Notes: a model not told the origin generated them from the sequence alone. Shown: positions 26,595 to 36,154, counted from the first letter of the stretch. The stretch is DNA of 64,000 nt from JAMDEO01 sp963775295 (GCA_963775295.1 CAVZIK010000006.1:868001-932000); one strand, 5' to 3'. Translations and numbers: made by a program.

Positions 26595-28054
26595 CCGGCG
26601 TGCATCTGCTTGCATTGAGTCCTTTCATGTTCTTGGGTGGCGCTGCAGTCGTGACGATGCTCGTGTCCACCTTCGTGCGCTCGCACGTGGTCATCCTCTG
26701 CCTCGCTCTGGTCGGGATCGCAGCCTCGCTCGCGAGCGTTGGTCTCGTCGCGGCTTCGGCCGATCGAAGGGCAACTGACCTCTTCCGCATCGATGACTAC
26801 GCCCTGTTCTTCATTGGCTTACTCGTCGTCACCGCGGGACTGGTGGTCCTCCTATCCTACGCATACCTGAGACGGCGCGAGCGGGAGAGCGCGGAGTACT
26901 ACGTTCTCATCCTGGTGGCCACGCTGGGAGCAAGCGCACTGGTCTCCAGCGTCCACTTCGCCTCGTTCTTCCTGGGTTTGGAAGTTCTGAGCATCTCTCT
27001 CTATGGACTCATCGCCTACCCCGCTCGTCGGGCGGTGGCGGTGGAGGCGGGGCTGAAGTACCTCGTGCTTGCCGCGACTACCGCCGCCTTCCTCGTGTTC
27101 GGGATGGCCCTCGTTTATGCGGTGTCCGGGAGTCTTACCTTGGCGAACCTCGCCACCTTCGCTTACGGCGTGTCCGGCCTCCAGAAGGCGCTGTACTCTA
27201 CCGGTGTGGTTCTGATATTCACGGGAGTCGGTTTCAAACTGGCTGTGGTTCCATTTCACATGTGGACCCCAGACATCTACCAAGGGGCACCCGCTCCTGT
27301 GACGGCCTTCATCGCCAGCGTGTCCAAAGCCGCCGTGTTCGCCCTCCTGTTGAGATATGCAATTCAGGTGGACGCGATCAATGGCCGTCCGTTATTCTTG
27401 ATCTTGAGCGTCGTGGCGTTTGCGTCCATGGCCGTGGGCAATCTGCTCGCTCTTCTGCAGCGCAACCTAAAACGGCTCCTCGCCTACTCCTCCATCTCTC
27501 ATTTGGGGTACCTTCTTGTCGCCCTGCTGGCCGGCGGGAGTCTCGCACGAACGGCCGTTGCTTTCTATCTCGTGGCTTACTCACTGACGATGGTCGCCGC
27601 CTTCGGCGTCGTGGCTGTGCTCAGCGATGGCCCCCGCGAGGCCGAATCTCTCGACGACTATCGCGGACTGGGCAGACGGAGCCCGCTGTTGGCCGCCGTT
27701 CTCACGCTTGCGCTCCTGTCTCTCGCGGGGATCCCGATCACGGTGGGCTTCATCGGCAAGTTTTTGCTGGTGGAGGCGGGAGCTGGAGGATCGCGCTGGG
27801 CTCTCGTGTTGGTGTTGGTCCTTACCAGCGCGCTGGGGCTCTTCTACTACTTGCGGGTGATCGTGACCTTGTTCGAGAGAGCCGCGCCCGAAGTCCAGGA
27901 GGAACGAGGAACGGCAGCGGTTCCTCGCGGTGCGCCCGGCGCTTTGCTCAGCACCACCGTATTGGCCTTCCTGGGTATACTGCTGCTCTTTCTCGGTCTT
28001 TATCCTAGTCTTCTCCTGCGACTTATCGAGATGGCGACCGGCAGTCTCGGTTAG
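26591..28054 (+). CDS. nuoN: NADH-quinone oxidoreductase subunit N
   Basis: A 487-aa antiporter-like pump, last gene of the operon. Seen: SFFLGLEVLSISLYGL, GVGFKLAVVPFHMWTPDIYQGAPAPVTAF, and RNLKRLLAYSSISHLGYLL. ATGA overlap with nuoM. After its stop, an imperfect hairpin (CCGCAT 28095-28100 with ATGCGG 28113-28118) precedes the transketolase gene. Confidence 0.95.
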   Translation: MTGVHLLALSPFMFLGGAAVVTMLVSTFVRSHVVILCLALVGIAASLASVGLVAASADRRATDLFRIDDYALFFIGLLVVTAGLVVLLSYAYLRRRERESAEYYVLILVATLGASALVSSVHFASFFLGLEVLSISLYGLIAYPARRAVAVEAGLKYLVLAATTAAFLVFGMALVYAVSGSLTLANLATFAYGVSGLQKALYSTGVVLIFTGVGFKLAVVPFHMWTPDIYQGAPAPVTAFIASVSKAAVFALLLRYAIQVDAINGRPLFLILSVVAFASMAVGNLLALLQRNLKRLLAYSSISHLGYLLVALLAGGSLARTAVAFYLVAYSLTMVAAFGVVAVLSDGPREAESLDDYRGLGRRSPLLAAVLTLALLSLAGIPITVGFIGKFLLVEAGAGGSRWALVLVLVLTSALGLFYYLRVIVTLFERAAPEVQEERGTAAVPRGAPGALLSTTVLAFLGILLLFLGLYPSLLLRLIEMATGSLG

Positions 28055-28171
28055 GTGCAACCCGTCCCCGCTCCTGGTTCTCACTCCAACGCTGCCGCAT
28101 AGTTGGGGCGGCATGCGGGTAGAAAGACCTCGGTCTTGTCGACTAACCACGCCGCACCGAGGTGTCTAAAA

Positions 28172-30286
28172 GTGGATGATATGAAGCTCGATGAACTCTG
28201 CGTGAACACGATCCGCTTCCTTTCGGTGGATGCAGTGCAGAAGGCCAACAGCGGTCATCCCGGCATGCCGCTCGGGGCGGCTTCCATGGCATATGTTCTC
28301 TGGACCAGGCATCTCAAGCACAATCCCTCCGATCCTGATTGGTTCGACCGGGATCGTTTTGTTCTTTCCGCCGGACACGCGTCGATGCTGCTTTACAGCC
28401 TGCTCTACCTCACCGGCTACAGCCTGCCCCTGGAGGAACTGAAGCGGTTTCGGCAGTGGGGCAGTCGCACGCCGGGACATCCCGAACGCGGCCACACCCC
28501 CGGGGTGGAGGTAACCACAGGGCCGCTGGGACAAGGATTCGCGAACGGTGTAGGCATGGCAATGGCCGAAGCTCATCTGGCCGCCACCTACAATCGACCG
28601 GGATCCGAGATCGTGGACCATCGCACCTACATCCTGGCGAGCGACGGGGATCTCATGGAGGGTGTGGCCTCCGAAGCAGCCTCGCTGGCGGGGCACCTAC
28701 GACTCGGCAAACTCACCTGCCTGTACGACGACAATCGGGTCACGCTCGCCGCGGCGACGGATGTCGCCTTCACCGAAGACCGGGCTGAGCGTTTCCGCGC
28801 GTACGGATGGCATACCATCAGGGTGGACGACGGGAACGACCTCGAAGCTGTCGATGCCGCTCTGAACGCGGCTCGCGCCGAGACCGACCGACCGTCGCTT
28901 ATTCTTGTGCGCACGCACCTGGGCTACGGATCTCCCAACAAGCAAGATACCTATGAAGCTCACGGTTCTCCTCTGGGCGTGGAGGAAGTACGCCTGACGA
29001 AGCAGAACCTTGGATGGCCGGTGGAGCCCGACTTTCTGGTCCCGGCGGAGGCGCTGGCGCATTTTCGTAAGGCGGTGGACGTGGGGAAAGCCACCAAGGC
29101 CGAATGGGAGACTCGGCTGCGGGCGTACGCGGAGAGCCATCCGGACTTAGCCGAGGAGTTCAGACGACTGGTGGCCGGCGAACTCCCCGCAGGGTGGAAA
29201 GAGACAATCCCGACATTTCCCGCCGACTCGAAAGGCATGGCCACACGGGTGGCTTCGGGCAAGGTTATGCGAGCCTTGGCGGACAAGCTCCCCGGCCTGA
29301 TCGGCGGCTCGGGAGACCTGGACCCTTCAACCCACACCGGGTTGGCCGGCCTTGGGGACTTTGAGAGTTCAGCGGCTTCGCAAGCCGATCTGCAAGGATC
29401 GCTCGGGGGGGGTTGGGGATACGCGGGCCGCAACCTGCACTTCGGCGTTCGCGAGCATGGCATGGGCTCCATCCTGAACGGCATGGCGGCGCACGGCGGG
29501 ATCATCCCCTTCGGATCCACGTTCTTCATCTTCTCGGACTACATGCGACCGCCAATGCGCCTGGCAGCCCTCATGGGCCTCGGCGTGGTCTACGTCTTCA
29601 CACACGACAGCATCGGATTGGGCGAGGACGGGCCCACGCATCAGCCTGTGGAGCAACTCGCGAACCTTCGGGCGGTTCCCAAGCTGGTGGTGATCCGACC
29701 CTGCGACGCCGGCGAAACCGCCGTGGCTTGGCAAGTGGCGGTGGAGACCAGGGACCGGCCGGTGGCTCTGGTGCTGAGCAGGCAAAGCCTTCCGATCCTT
29801 GCGCGCGGCAAACTGACGGCGTTGGGTGGTCTGGCTCCAGCCGAGGGTTTGCGCCATGGGGGCTATGTTCTCGCGGAGGCGCTCGGCACTTCGCCAGAGG
29901 GCGCTCCCGACTTGATTCTCATCGCTTCGGGCAGCGAGGTGACCCTGATTCTGGCGGCGCAGGAGCGGCTGCTGCAACTTGGCGCACGCGCTCGGGTGGT
30001 CTCTATGCCGAGTTGGGAACTGTTCGACAAGCAGTCCCCGGACTACCGGTCATCCGTCCTGCCTGCTGAGGTGTCGGCGCGAGTGGCTGTGGAGGCCGGA
30101 TCGTCCCAAGGGTGGGACAGGTACGTGGGGCCGCAGGGCGGGATCATCTCCGTGGATGGATTCGGCGCCTCTGCCCCGGGAGATGTGGTCATGGGCGAAT
30201 ACGGCTTCACAGCCGAGGCCGTCGTCGACAAGGCCTTGGAGGTCATGCAAAGCTGCAGGACATCCTGGGCGCCACCGGTCATGTAG
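28172..30286 (+). CDS. tkt: Transketolase
   Basis: A 704-aa thiamine-diphosphate enzyme of the pentose-phosphate pathway that transfers two-carbon units between ketoses and aldoses. Seen: QKANSGHPGMPLGAASMAYVLW, RFVLSAGHASMLLYSLL, the thiamine motif SDGDLMEGVASEA, then RTHLGYGSPNKQDTYEAHG and the PYR-domain segments THDSIGLGEDGPTHQPVEQL and SRQSLP. GTG at 28172 has GAGG nine bases upstream; an ATG at 28181 is the alternative. It is complete, with no split into two subunits. Confidence 0.95.
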   Translation: MDDMKLDELCVNTIRFLSVDAVQKANSGHPGMPLGAASMAYVLWTRHLKHNPSDPDWFDRDRFVLSAGHASMLLYSLLYLTGYSLPLEELKRFRQWGSRTPGHPERGHTPGVEVTTGPLGQGFANGVGMAMAEAHLAATYNRPGSEIVDHRTYILASDGDLMEGVASEAASLAGHLRLGKLTCLYDDNRVTLAAATDVAFTEDRAERFRAYGWHTIRVDDGNDLEAVDAALNAARAETDRPSLILVRTHLGYGSPNKQDTYEAHGSPLGVEEVRLTKQNLGWPVEPDFLVPAEALAHFRKAVDVGKATKAEWETRLRAYAESHPDLAEEFRRLVAGELPAGWKETIPTFPADSKGMATRVASGKVMRALADKLPGLIGGSGDLDPSTHTGLAGLGDFESSAASQADLQGSLGGGWGYAGRNLHFGVREHGMGSILNGMAAHGGIIPFGSTFFIFSDYMRPPMRLAALMGLGVVYVFTHDSIGLGEDGPTHQPVEQLANLRAVPKLVVIRPCDAGETAVAWQVAVETRDRPVALVLSRQSLPILARGKLTALGGLAPAEGLRHGGYVLAEALGTSPEGAPDLILIASGSEVTLILAAQERLLQLGARARVVSMPSWELFDKQSPDYRSSVLPAEVSARVAVEAGSSQGWDRYVGPQGGIISVDGFGASAPGDVVMGEYGFTAEAVVDKALEVMQSCRTSWAPPVM

Positions 30287-30321
30287 GCGTTCGGCTGATC
30301 CGCGGAAGGAGGAAGGTGCGA

Positions 30322-30945
30322 ATGGAAACATCGACTGTCGTTTCGCCGGTCGCCCTGTTTCTCGACATTGGGGGAGTGGTTCTCAGTAACGGCTGGGACC
30401 GCGAAATGAGGCATCGCGCCGCGGAGACCTTCGGGTTTGATGCAGGTGAGGTTGATGAGCGCCACCACCTTACTTCGGACACCTACGAGGAGGACAGACT
30501 CACTCTCGACCAGTATCTCGAGCGAGTGATCTTCTTCAAGAAGCGAGATTTCTCACCGCAAGAGTTCAAGGAGTTCATGCTCGCTCAATCCCAGGCCTTT
30601 CCGGACATGATCCGCATGGTCACGAGGCTGAAGGCGGAACATCGGCTGAAAGTTGCTGCGGTGAGCAACGAGGGCCGCGAATTGACCGTGCATCGGATTG
30701 GGACCTTCCACCTGGCGGACTTTGTTGACTGTTTCGTATGCTCCTGCTTCGTCCATCGCAGAAAGCCGGACGAGACGATCTTCCGCATGGCTCTCGACTT
30801 GGTTCAGGTGGCTGCAAGCGAGACAATCTATATCGACGATAGACTGATGTTCACGGAGGTAGCACGAGGTCTGGGCATCAGGAGCATCCACCACCTCGGT
30901 TACGAATCCACCAAGGAAAGACTGGCAACTTTGGGGCTGAGCTAA
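30322..30945 (+). CDS. HAD-superfamily hydrolase (YihX-like phosphatase)
   Basis: A 207-aa haloacid-dehalogenase-fold protein. Motif I is LFLDIGGVVLSNGW: the nucleophile aspartate is present, but the usual second Asp (DxD) is Gly, as in YihX and epoxide-hydrolase N-domain relatives. Motif II is AVSNEG, motif III lies around HRRKPDETIF (Lys) and motif IV is IYIDDRLMF. AAGGAGGAAGG precedes the ATG. It is likely a phosphatase for a small phosphorylated metabolite, and its closeness to transketolase suggests sugar phosphates, but the substrate is unknown. Confidence 0.85.
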   Translation: METSTVVSPVALFLDIGGVVLSNGWDREMRHRAAETFGFDAGEVDERHHLTSDTYEEDRLTLDQYLERVIFFKKRDFSPQEFKEFMLAQSQAFPDMIRMVTRLKAEHRLKVAAVSNEGRELTVHRIGTFHLADFVDCFVCSCFVHRRKPDETIFRMALDLVQVAASETIYIDDRLMFTEVARGLGIRSIHHLGYESTKERLATLGLS

Positions 30946-30971
30946 GGCGGAAGTGCTCGATACCGACGAAC

Positions 30972-31009
30972 GACTCGGGCGGTGGCGAGTTCTCGCCACC
31001 GCCCGAGTC
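30972..31009. terminator. Bidirectional hairpin between convergent genes
   Basis: A perfect 18-base inverted repeat (30972-30989 and 30992-31009, two-base centre) lies between the stops of the HAD gene and the convergent Cys-rich gene. The GC-rich stem lacks a strong U-run, so it may be a processing block as much as an intrinsic terminator. Confidence 0.75.
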
Positions 31010-31069
31010 ACCCGGCCGATTTTGGCGGGCAGTTCCTCCAGCGGATCCGGCCCGGCCCAGTGTTGCCTC

Positions 31070-31291
31070 CTACTGCGGTCCTTCTCCCGCCCGACCGTCT
31101 GCGCAGTAGTAGCCGTCGGCGAGGGCGAACTCCTTGAAGTTAGGACAGTCCGGACAGACGCATCCCCGTCTGCGGATCTCCTTCGAGCTCTTGCCTTTGG
31201 CACAGAAGAAACCGCCTTCTCCTGGGAAGGAGGGGCAGTCGCCGCAGATACAGCGGGCCAGATTTTCGGGGGTGTCCGGCACCTTGGCCAT
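31070..31291 (-). CDS. Cys-rich DUF2769-like protein
   Basis: A 73-aa protein with two similar cysteine clusters: ARCICGDCPSFPGEGGFFCAKG and GCVCPDCPNFKEFALADGYYCADG. This pattern (PENL-x-C-x-C-x2-CP...C) matches the DUF2769 family known mainly from methanogens and other anaerobes; metal or iron-sulfur binding is likely but unproven. An excellent AAGGAGG lies seven bases before the ATG; the frame upstream to 31447 is not part of it. It is next to cydAB but separately started. Confidence 0.82.
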   Translation of the reverse strand: MAKVPDTPENLARCICGDCPSFPGEGGFFCAKGKSSKEIRRRGCVCPDCPNFKEFALADGYYCADGRAGEGPQ

Positions 31292-31449
31292 GAGATTCCT
31301 CCTTGGGTGATGTCTGCGAACGGCCACCGGTCCATAGTGTCGCCATTGACTGGACGAGTGGCCACGGGTCTCGGTCACGGTTTTCCCTACCGTGTGGCAT
31401 CCCAAACCGCGCTGCCGCCCTCGCGGGAGAGGGCTTTCGCACCGCATAC

Positions 31450-32493
31450 CTAGTAGCCGCTGGAGTTCTCATTGCCGGTGGAGCGTCCGCGAAACAAGCG
31501 GTAGACCACCACTGTGTAGCCGAGAATCAGAGGGACTCCGACAATCGCTATCACCAGAAGTGCAATCAGGGCCGACTGCGTGGCGGCCGAACTCGACGCC
31601 GTCAGACTAAGCCCGGGAACGTTTCGGGCAGGAACGAGAACGGGATAGTTTCCAACAGCCCAGATGCCGACTAGGCCTGCGATGATCGCGCTTGAAGCTA
31701 CGAATACCGCTCGATCCCTGCGGCCGAGGGGGTCGTCCGGTCTTCGCGACACGATCAACTGGAACACGACCCCGATCACGAGCAGGGCCAGCGCCAGCCA
31801 CCCCAGCGACGCGTGGAGATTCTGCGACACGCTGCTGCGCGCCTCCCAATAGGCGGCGACCGTCGCCCCAGCAATCAGCAGCAGAAGCAGCCAGCCGGTC
31901 ACGTCGCGCGTTCTCCGCGCACGAGAATGAAGATTTCCGTGATGGGTCTTCAGCGCAACCCAGCAGGCTCCCTGGTTGGCAAACATGGCAAGGCTCACGA
32001 AACCTATAAGCACCGCGAACGGGTTGAACAGTTCGCTCAAGCCCGCTATGTGATCGCCGGCAGGAGACAGCGAAACGCCCCGAATAAGGTTTCCGGCAAA
32101 TAGGCCGAACAAGAAGGAGGGCAGAAGAGAGCCGAGGAAGAACCCGACAGTGCGGAGTCCCGGCCTTTCGGTCTCCCCATGATGCAAGCCCAGCGAGACC
32201 GCTCGAACGACGAGGGCGAAAACGACCAGCATGAACGGGAGGTAGAAGCCGCTGAGCACACTCGCGTATACGGGGGGAAAGGCTGCGAAAATCACTCCTC
32301 CCACCACGATGAGCCAGACCTCGTTGCCGTCCCAGACTGGCGCGATGGCTCCCCGAATCGCCTTTCTCTCGCCGTCGTTCCTGGCCAGCCAGGGATAGAG
32401 AACTCCCAAGCCCAAGTCGAATCCATCGAAGACAGCGTACGCAACGAGAAGGAGTGCCGCGATATCGAAAAAGGCGGCCTGGAGAGCGGTCAT
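31450..32493 (-). CDS. cydB: Cytochrome bd ubiquinol/menaquinol oxidase subunit II
   Basis: A 347-aa membrane subunit with eight to nine helices. Seen: VAYAVFDGFDLGLGVLYPWL at the N-terminus and WDGNEVWLIVVGGVIFAAFP, both family signatures. It overlaps cydA by four bases. With CydA it forms the high-affinity oxygen reductase, useful for microaerobic respiration or oxygen scavenging. The assembly transporter genes cydDC are not in the window. Confidence 0.94.
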   Translation of the reverse strand: MTALQAAFFDIAALLLVAYAVFDGFDLGLGVLYPWLARNDGERKAIRGAIAPVWDGNEVWLIVVGGVIFAAFPPVYASVLSGFYLPFMLVVFALVVRAVSLGLHHGETERPGLRTVGFFLGSLLPSFLFGLFAGNLIRGVSLSPAGDHIAGLSELFNPFAVLIGFVSLAMFANQGACWVALKTHHGNLHSRARRTRDVTGWLLLLLIAGATVAAYWEARSSVSQNLHASLGWLALALLVIGVVFQLIVSRRPDDPLGRRDRAVFVASSAIIAGLVGIWAVGNYPVLVPARNVPGLSLTASSSAATQSALIALLVIAIVGVPLILGYTVVVYRLFRGRSTGNENSSGY

Positions 32494-33905
32494 CGTTCCG
32501 GCCCCGAGTTGTCGCTCTTCACCAACTCAACGCTCTGAGACACGCCGCCGTCCACAACAGGTCGCGATAGAGCGGGCTGCACAGCAACGGGTTCGGAGAC
32601 GATCTCGTCCGGACCCCTGCGCACGATCCTGCGTACGACTGCCAGCCAGAAGTAGAAGAGCACTCCGTAGAGGACGATGAAGATAGCGAGCGTCGTGGCG
32701 ACCTGGCCGGTCGACACTGTGGACGACACCGCGTCGGTGGTCCGCAGCTGTCCCTGTACGACCCACGGTTGGCGGCCTATTTCCGCGGTCATCCAACCCA
32801 AAGTAGTCGCGACGATGGGTAGGGGAATGGCGTACTGCAGCAAGCGGAGGTACCAGCGTGAACGCTCCAGCCTCTTGCGCCACCAGAGGTACAGGCCCAC
32901 CAGGGTAATGAGTACCAGTAGAATCCCAACCGCGATCATCAGGTGCCAGGACTGGAACACGATCTGGACAGGTGGTCGATCCGCCGGTGGCACGCTGTTC
33001 AGGCCCGTTATGACCTTGTTGGGCGACAGACCCATGATGAGGCTGAGCCCGTCGGGTACCAGTATGCCGATCGGTTTTTGAGCGCCGGTGTCAACGACGC
33101 CGAGGATGCTTAGGGACTTGTGCGAGCCTGTCTCGTAGATCGCCTCCATCGCGGCTAGCTTTATCGGTTGGTCTTTGCCTATCCCGAGGGCTTGCCAGTG
33201 ACCTAACAACGGCATCACCGCCGACAACAAGAAACCCAAGACCAGTGCCAACCGAATGGTTCGTTTCGCGAAGGCGGAGTGACGGTCGCGCAGCAGGTAG
33301 TAGGCCGAGACCCCGGCCGCAAAGAACGCCCCCGCCACGAAGGTCGCCCCCAACGTGTGGGCCAATCGCGCGGGTAAGGAGGGGGTGAAGAGCGCGGCCC
33401 AGAAGTTAGTAAGGACGGCTCTGCCGCCCTGCAGATCGGAACCGCGGGGTGTCTGCATCCAGGAGTTCGCCGCAAGTATCCAAAAAGCCGAGAACACCGC
33501 GGCGAAGACCACGAGCCACGCGGAAGCGTAATAGAAGCGCCGGGAAACCTTCCTTCGGCCGAAAAGGAGTATCCCCAAGAAACTGGACTCCAGGAAGAAG
33601 GCGAATATGCCCTCAGCGGCCAACGGCACTGCGAAGACGCCTCCAACGAAACGGGAGTAGTTTGCCCAGTTAGTGCCAAAGGCGAACTCCATCGTGATCC
33701 CCGAGGCAACTCCGACGGCGAAGGTGGCCGCGAAGATCTTGATCCAAAAATCGCTGGACGCCCGATCGGCTTCCGTCCCAGTGCGGCGGTAGCGACGCTC
33801 GGCAAGGATGATGATCAATCCCAAGCCGATACTGAAGGGGACGTAGAGAAAGTGGTAGCCGATGGTGAATGCGAATTGGATCCGCGACAGCAGTACGGGG
33901 GTCAA
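32490..33905 (-). CDS. cydA: Cytochrome bd quinol oxidase subunit I
   Basis: A 471-aa haem subunit. Seen: SRIQFAFTIGYHFLYVP (haem-595 histidine), ARLAHTLGATFVAGA (histidine ligand to b558), QSWHLMIAVG (methionine ligand), and GRQPWVVQGQLRTTDAVS, the conserved C-terminal block. The Q-loop is of the short type. The start is taken as TTG at 33905, directly before the family N-terminus and about ten bases after AAGGAGG; the frame upstream to 33980 shows no homology. Confidence 0.93.
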   Translation of the reverse strand: MTPVLLSRIQFAFTIGYHFLYVPFSIGLGLIIILAERRYRRTGTEADRASSDFWIKIFAATFAVGVASGITMEFAFGTNWANYSRFVGGVFAVPLAAEGIFAFFLESSFLGILLFGRRKVSRRFYYASAWLVVFAAVFSAFWILAANSWMQTPRGSDLQGGRAVLTNFWAALFTPSLPARLAHTLGATFVAGAFFAAGVSAYYLLRDRHSAFAKRTIRLALVLGFLLSAVMPLLGHWQALGIGKDQPIKLAAMEAIYETGSHKSLSILGVVDTGAQKPIGILVPDGLSLIMGLSPNKVITGLNSVPPADRPPVQIVFQSWHLMIAVGILLVLITLVGLYLWWRKRLERSRWYLRLLQYAIPLPIVATTLGWMTAEIGRQPWVVQGQLRTTDAVSSTVSTGQVATTLAIFIVLYGVLFYFWLAVVRRIVRRGPDEIVSEPVAVQPALSRPVVDGGVSQSVELVKSDNSGPER

Positions 33906-34082
33906 GCTGACATCCCCCTCCTTCTTAGCCTTTGTCCGGCGCCAAGTCCGCAGATCTGGATAAGGACGTGCGCCGGACACCCGTCGTTCTCTTGGCTACC
34001 CCAGCGGTTTGGCGACGAAACCTAGGAGAAGTCCCGTTACGGAGCTGCCTAAGCTGCAGCCCCCGCGGCGCGCCGTTGCGGG

Positions 34083-34457
34083 TCACATCGCCGAAGGGGG
34101 TGCCTTTTCGGGCCCCACCATGATGTTCTCTCCCTCGACCTTCACAGCGAACGTGCGAAGAGGCCGCGGATGTCTCAGAAGTTTGCCGATGGTCAACTGA
34201 GCGCCTTCCCAGTCGGTCCATCGCACAACATGCCCATCACGCAGGTCGAACTGAGAATGATGGCGCGGGCAGGTGAGGATCGAGCCCTCCAGAGTCCCAT
34301 TGGGCAGGTGTCCTCCCATATGTGGGCACCTCCCATCGGTGATGAAGTATTCGCCGTCTATGTTGGCGACCAGCATCTCATGATCGTCTACCGACGCGGC
34401 CTTCAAGCCGCCCGTTTCGATGCCTTCTGTCGTTGTCAGCTGAATGTACTCATCCAT
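34083..34457 (-). CDS. Rieske [2Fe-2S] ferredoxin-like protein
   Basis: A 124-aa soluble Rieske protein. Cluster ligands are RCPHMGGH (Cys44, His46) and TCPRHHSQF (Cys63, His66). There is no signal peptide or membrane anchor, so it is the ferredoxin type used with oxygenases or as a nitrite-reductase-small-subunit-like electron carrier, not part of a bc1 complex. No obvious oxygenase lies next to it. It is separated by about 180 bases from cydA. Confidence 0.88.
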   Translation of the reverse strand: MDEYIQLTTTEGIETGGLKAASVDDHEMLVANIDGEYFITDGRCPHMGGHLPNGTLEGSILTCPRHHSQFDLRDGHVVRWTDWEGAQLTIGKLLRHPRPLRTFAVKVEGENIMVGPEKAPPSAM

Positions 34458-34563
34458 GTCCTGCGCTCCCCTATCTTGAGTGGTTGCACCGCTGCTTTAC
34501 CCAAGTCCAGACGGCGTCAAGCGCGTGGCTTCGCCTAATCTCCCTCGCGACCGCCCCGAGCAT

Positions 34564-35775
34564 CTAGACGATGATGAGGTCCTTGGGATACTTGTGAATC
34601 CGTTTCGCCCCCCCGGCCGGGCCGACAAGGTAGTTGTCGACGCACATGGCAAACACGGCCTGGCCGTCGTCGAAGTGCTTCTCAGTATGCAGGTGGACGG
34701 CCAAGTTGCTGTCGGCTACGAGTGTCATGGGCTCGCGCTTTCGGATCATCGGCCTCTCCACCATGCTGTATCCCATGCCATGCGCCAGGTCGAAAATAGT
34801 CCGGTCGTAGCCATTCTTGACGTTGTATTCCTCGAGTTCGGTCACGATATCGAAGGGAACCGCCCCGGGAACCAAGAGGCTGGCCGCGTATTCTTGCCCG
34901 TTCACCGCGTGTGCCCAAGCGTGCGCCAACTCGGGGCTGGGCTCCACTCCCATTAGGAACGTCCGCGCGGCCTCGGTCCATTGCCCACCCGGTCCGTTGC
35001 CCTCCAGCAGCACGAACACTTGGTCGCCCGGCTGGATCTCCCGTCCCTGTAGATGGATGCTCGCAGGAGCGGCCGCTGTCCCCTGCGGGCCGGAACTGAC
35101 CATACAGTTCATGCGGGTGCAGCCCCGCTTCAGACAGAAGTGCATTACTTCGGCATGGATATCGATCCCCCGCATTCCGGGCTCAATGATTCCCTTCAGG
35201 TGGTCGAAGAAAGCGTCCTGCATTGCGGCCGTTTCCCGGATCATCTCGATCTCTTCAGGGCTCTTGGGAACTCTGATTTCGTCGATCCAGTCGGTCGCAT
35301 CCACAAAGGTCGCCCCAGGGAGGTTCGCGGTGACGTATTCAGCAAAGGTGACCGGGATCATCGTCCTCTCCACCCAGCCCACGACCGGGCTCTTCTTTTC
35401 GCTCAACACGTCGACGGCCATCTTGGCGTCGAAGTACTTGGTGTAGTTGTGTGTGGGCATGTAGTAGCAGGACATGGTCTTCTTGATCCCGCGCAGAAAC
35501 CACTGTGGTGGAAACTCGGGAGTGGCCGGCGGCTCGATTCCCCAGTTGATGACCGTCATATCGTCGTCGAGCGGGAAGATCACTGTGTAGGGAAAACCTA
35601 TATCCGCAGCCCAATCGGTGAACCAGCGGAGCGTTCCGCCCATGAACTCCTCGGAGTTCTGCATGACCAGGTAGTCGATGCCCTGCTCCCTCATGACCTC
35701 ACGGACGGTCTTCCACCGTCGATCGAGCTCCGCGTCGGAGGCCATCCTGATCAGTTGCTTCCTAGGGTCTTCCAT
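34564..35775 (-). CDS. Creatinase/prolidase-fold protein (M24 family) lacking the usual metal aspartates
   Basis: A 403-aa pita-bread-fold protein. The N-terminal creatinase-like domain is residues 1-150, the M24-type domain 160-403. Where peptidases of the family have two metal-binding aspartates (D...D-x-T-R), this protein has LLEGNGPGGQWTEAARTF, with no aspartate. DLAHGMGYSMVERPMI keeps the family histidine. This resembles creatinase and DddP/DoeA-like relatives that are not simple aminopeptidases. A hydrolase or lyase acting on a methylated amine or betaine-like substrate is possible. The start at 35775 begins at EDPRKQL, with GGGAG eleven bases upstream. Confidence 0.8.
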   Translation of the reverse strand: MEDPRKQLIRMASDAELDRRWKTVREVMREQGIDYLVMQNSEEFMGGTLRWFTDWAADIGFPYTVIFPLDDDMTVINWGIEPPATPEFPPQWFLRGIKKTMSCYYMPTHNYTKYFDAKMAVDVLSEKKSPVVGWVERTMIPVTFAEYVTANLPGATFVDATDWIDEIRVPKSPEEIEMIRETAAMQDAFFDHLKGIIEPGMRGIDIHAEVMHFCLKRGCTRMNCMVSSGPQGTAAAPASIHLQGREIQPGDQVFVLLEGNGPGGQWTEAARTFLMGVEPSPELAHAWAHAVNGQEYAASLLVPGAVPFDIVTELEEYNVKNGYDRTIFDLAHGMGYSMVERPMIRKREPMTLVADSNLAVHLHTEKHFDDGQAVFAMCVDNYLVGPAGGAKRIHKYPKDLIIV

Positions 35776-35870
35776 CGGTTCTCGTCTCCCGCGGCGTCTT
35801 GTATTGAAGGGCCCTGCCGACACTCTATACTTTCTGAAGGTGCCTCGTGTAAGACGAGGAGCCAGGGAGT

Positions 35871-36154
35871 ATGAAGAAGATCATCAACGATCGTACCGCG
35901 TGGTGATCGAGACTATTTCGCGCATTCTCGAGGCGTATCGTTATCATTTACGCCTCGTTTCAGGCAGTGCTCGGGCTCTTGTCCGCGCCGATGCCCCCGT
36001 CGGAGGCAGGGTGGGGATTTGTACAGGAGGCGGCTCCGGTCACATGCCCCTCTTCCTGGGATACGTGGGTCCGGGTCTGCTTGACGGATGCTCTACCGGC
36101 AACGTGTTCTCTTCCGCCCGTAGGCTATCGATGGTCGTCCGAAAGCCTACCTAG
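35871..36154 (+). pseudogene. dhaK: Dihydroxyacetone kinase subunit DhaK, frameshifted and truncated
   Basis: An ATG at 35871 with AGGGAG upstream begins MKKIIND, the classic DhaK start, but a stop follows after RTAW. In the next frame the homology resumes: VVIETISRILEAY, then RADAPVGGRVGICTGGGSGHMPL (normally V-S-GGGSGHEP) and GYVGPGLLDGCSTGNVFSS. It then dissolves into unrelated residues near 36115 and stops at 36154, only 20 bases before the next gene's end. About three quarters of the kinase is missing, including the His that binds dihydroxyacetone. Confidence 0.82.
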
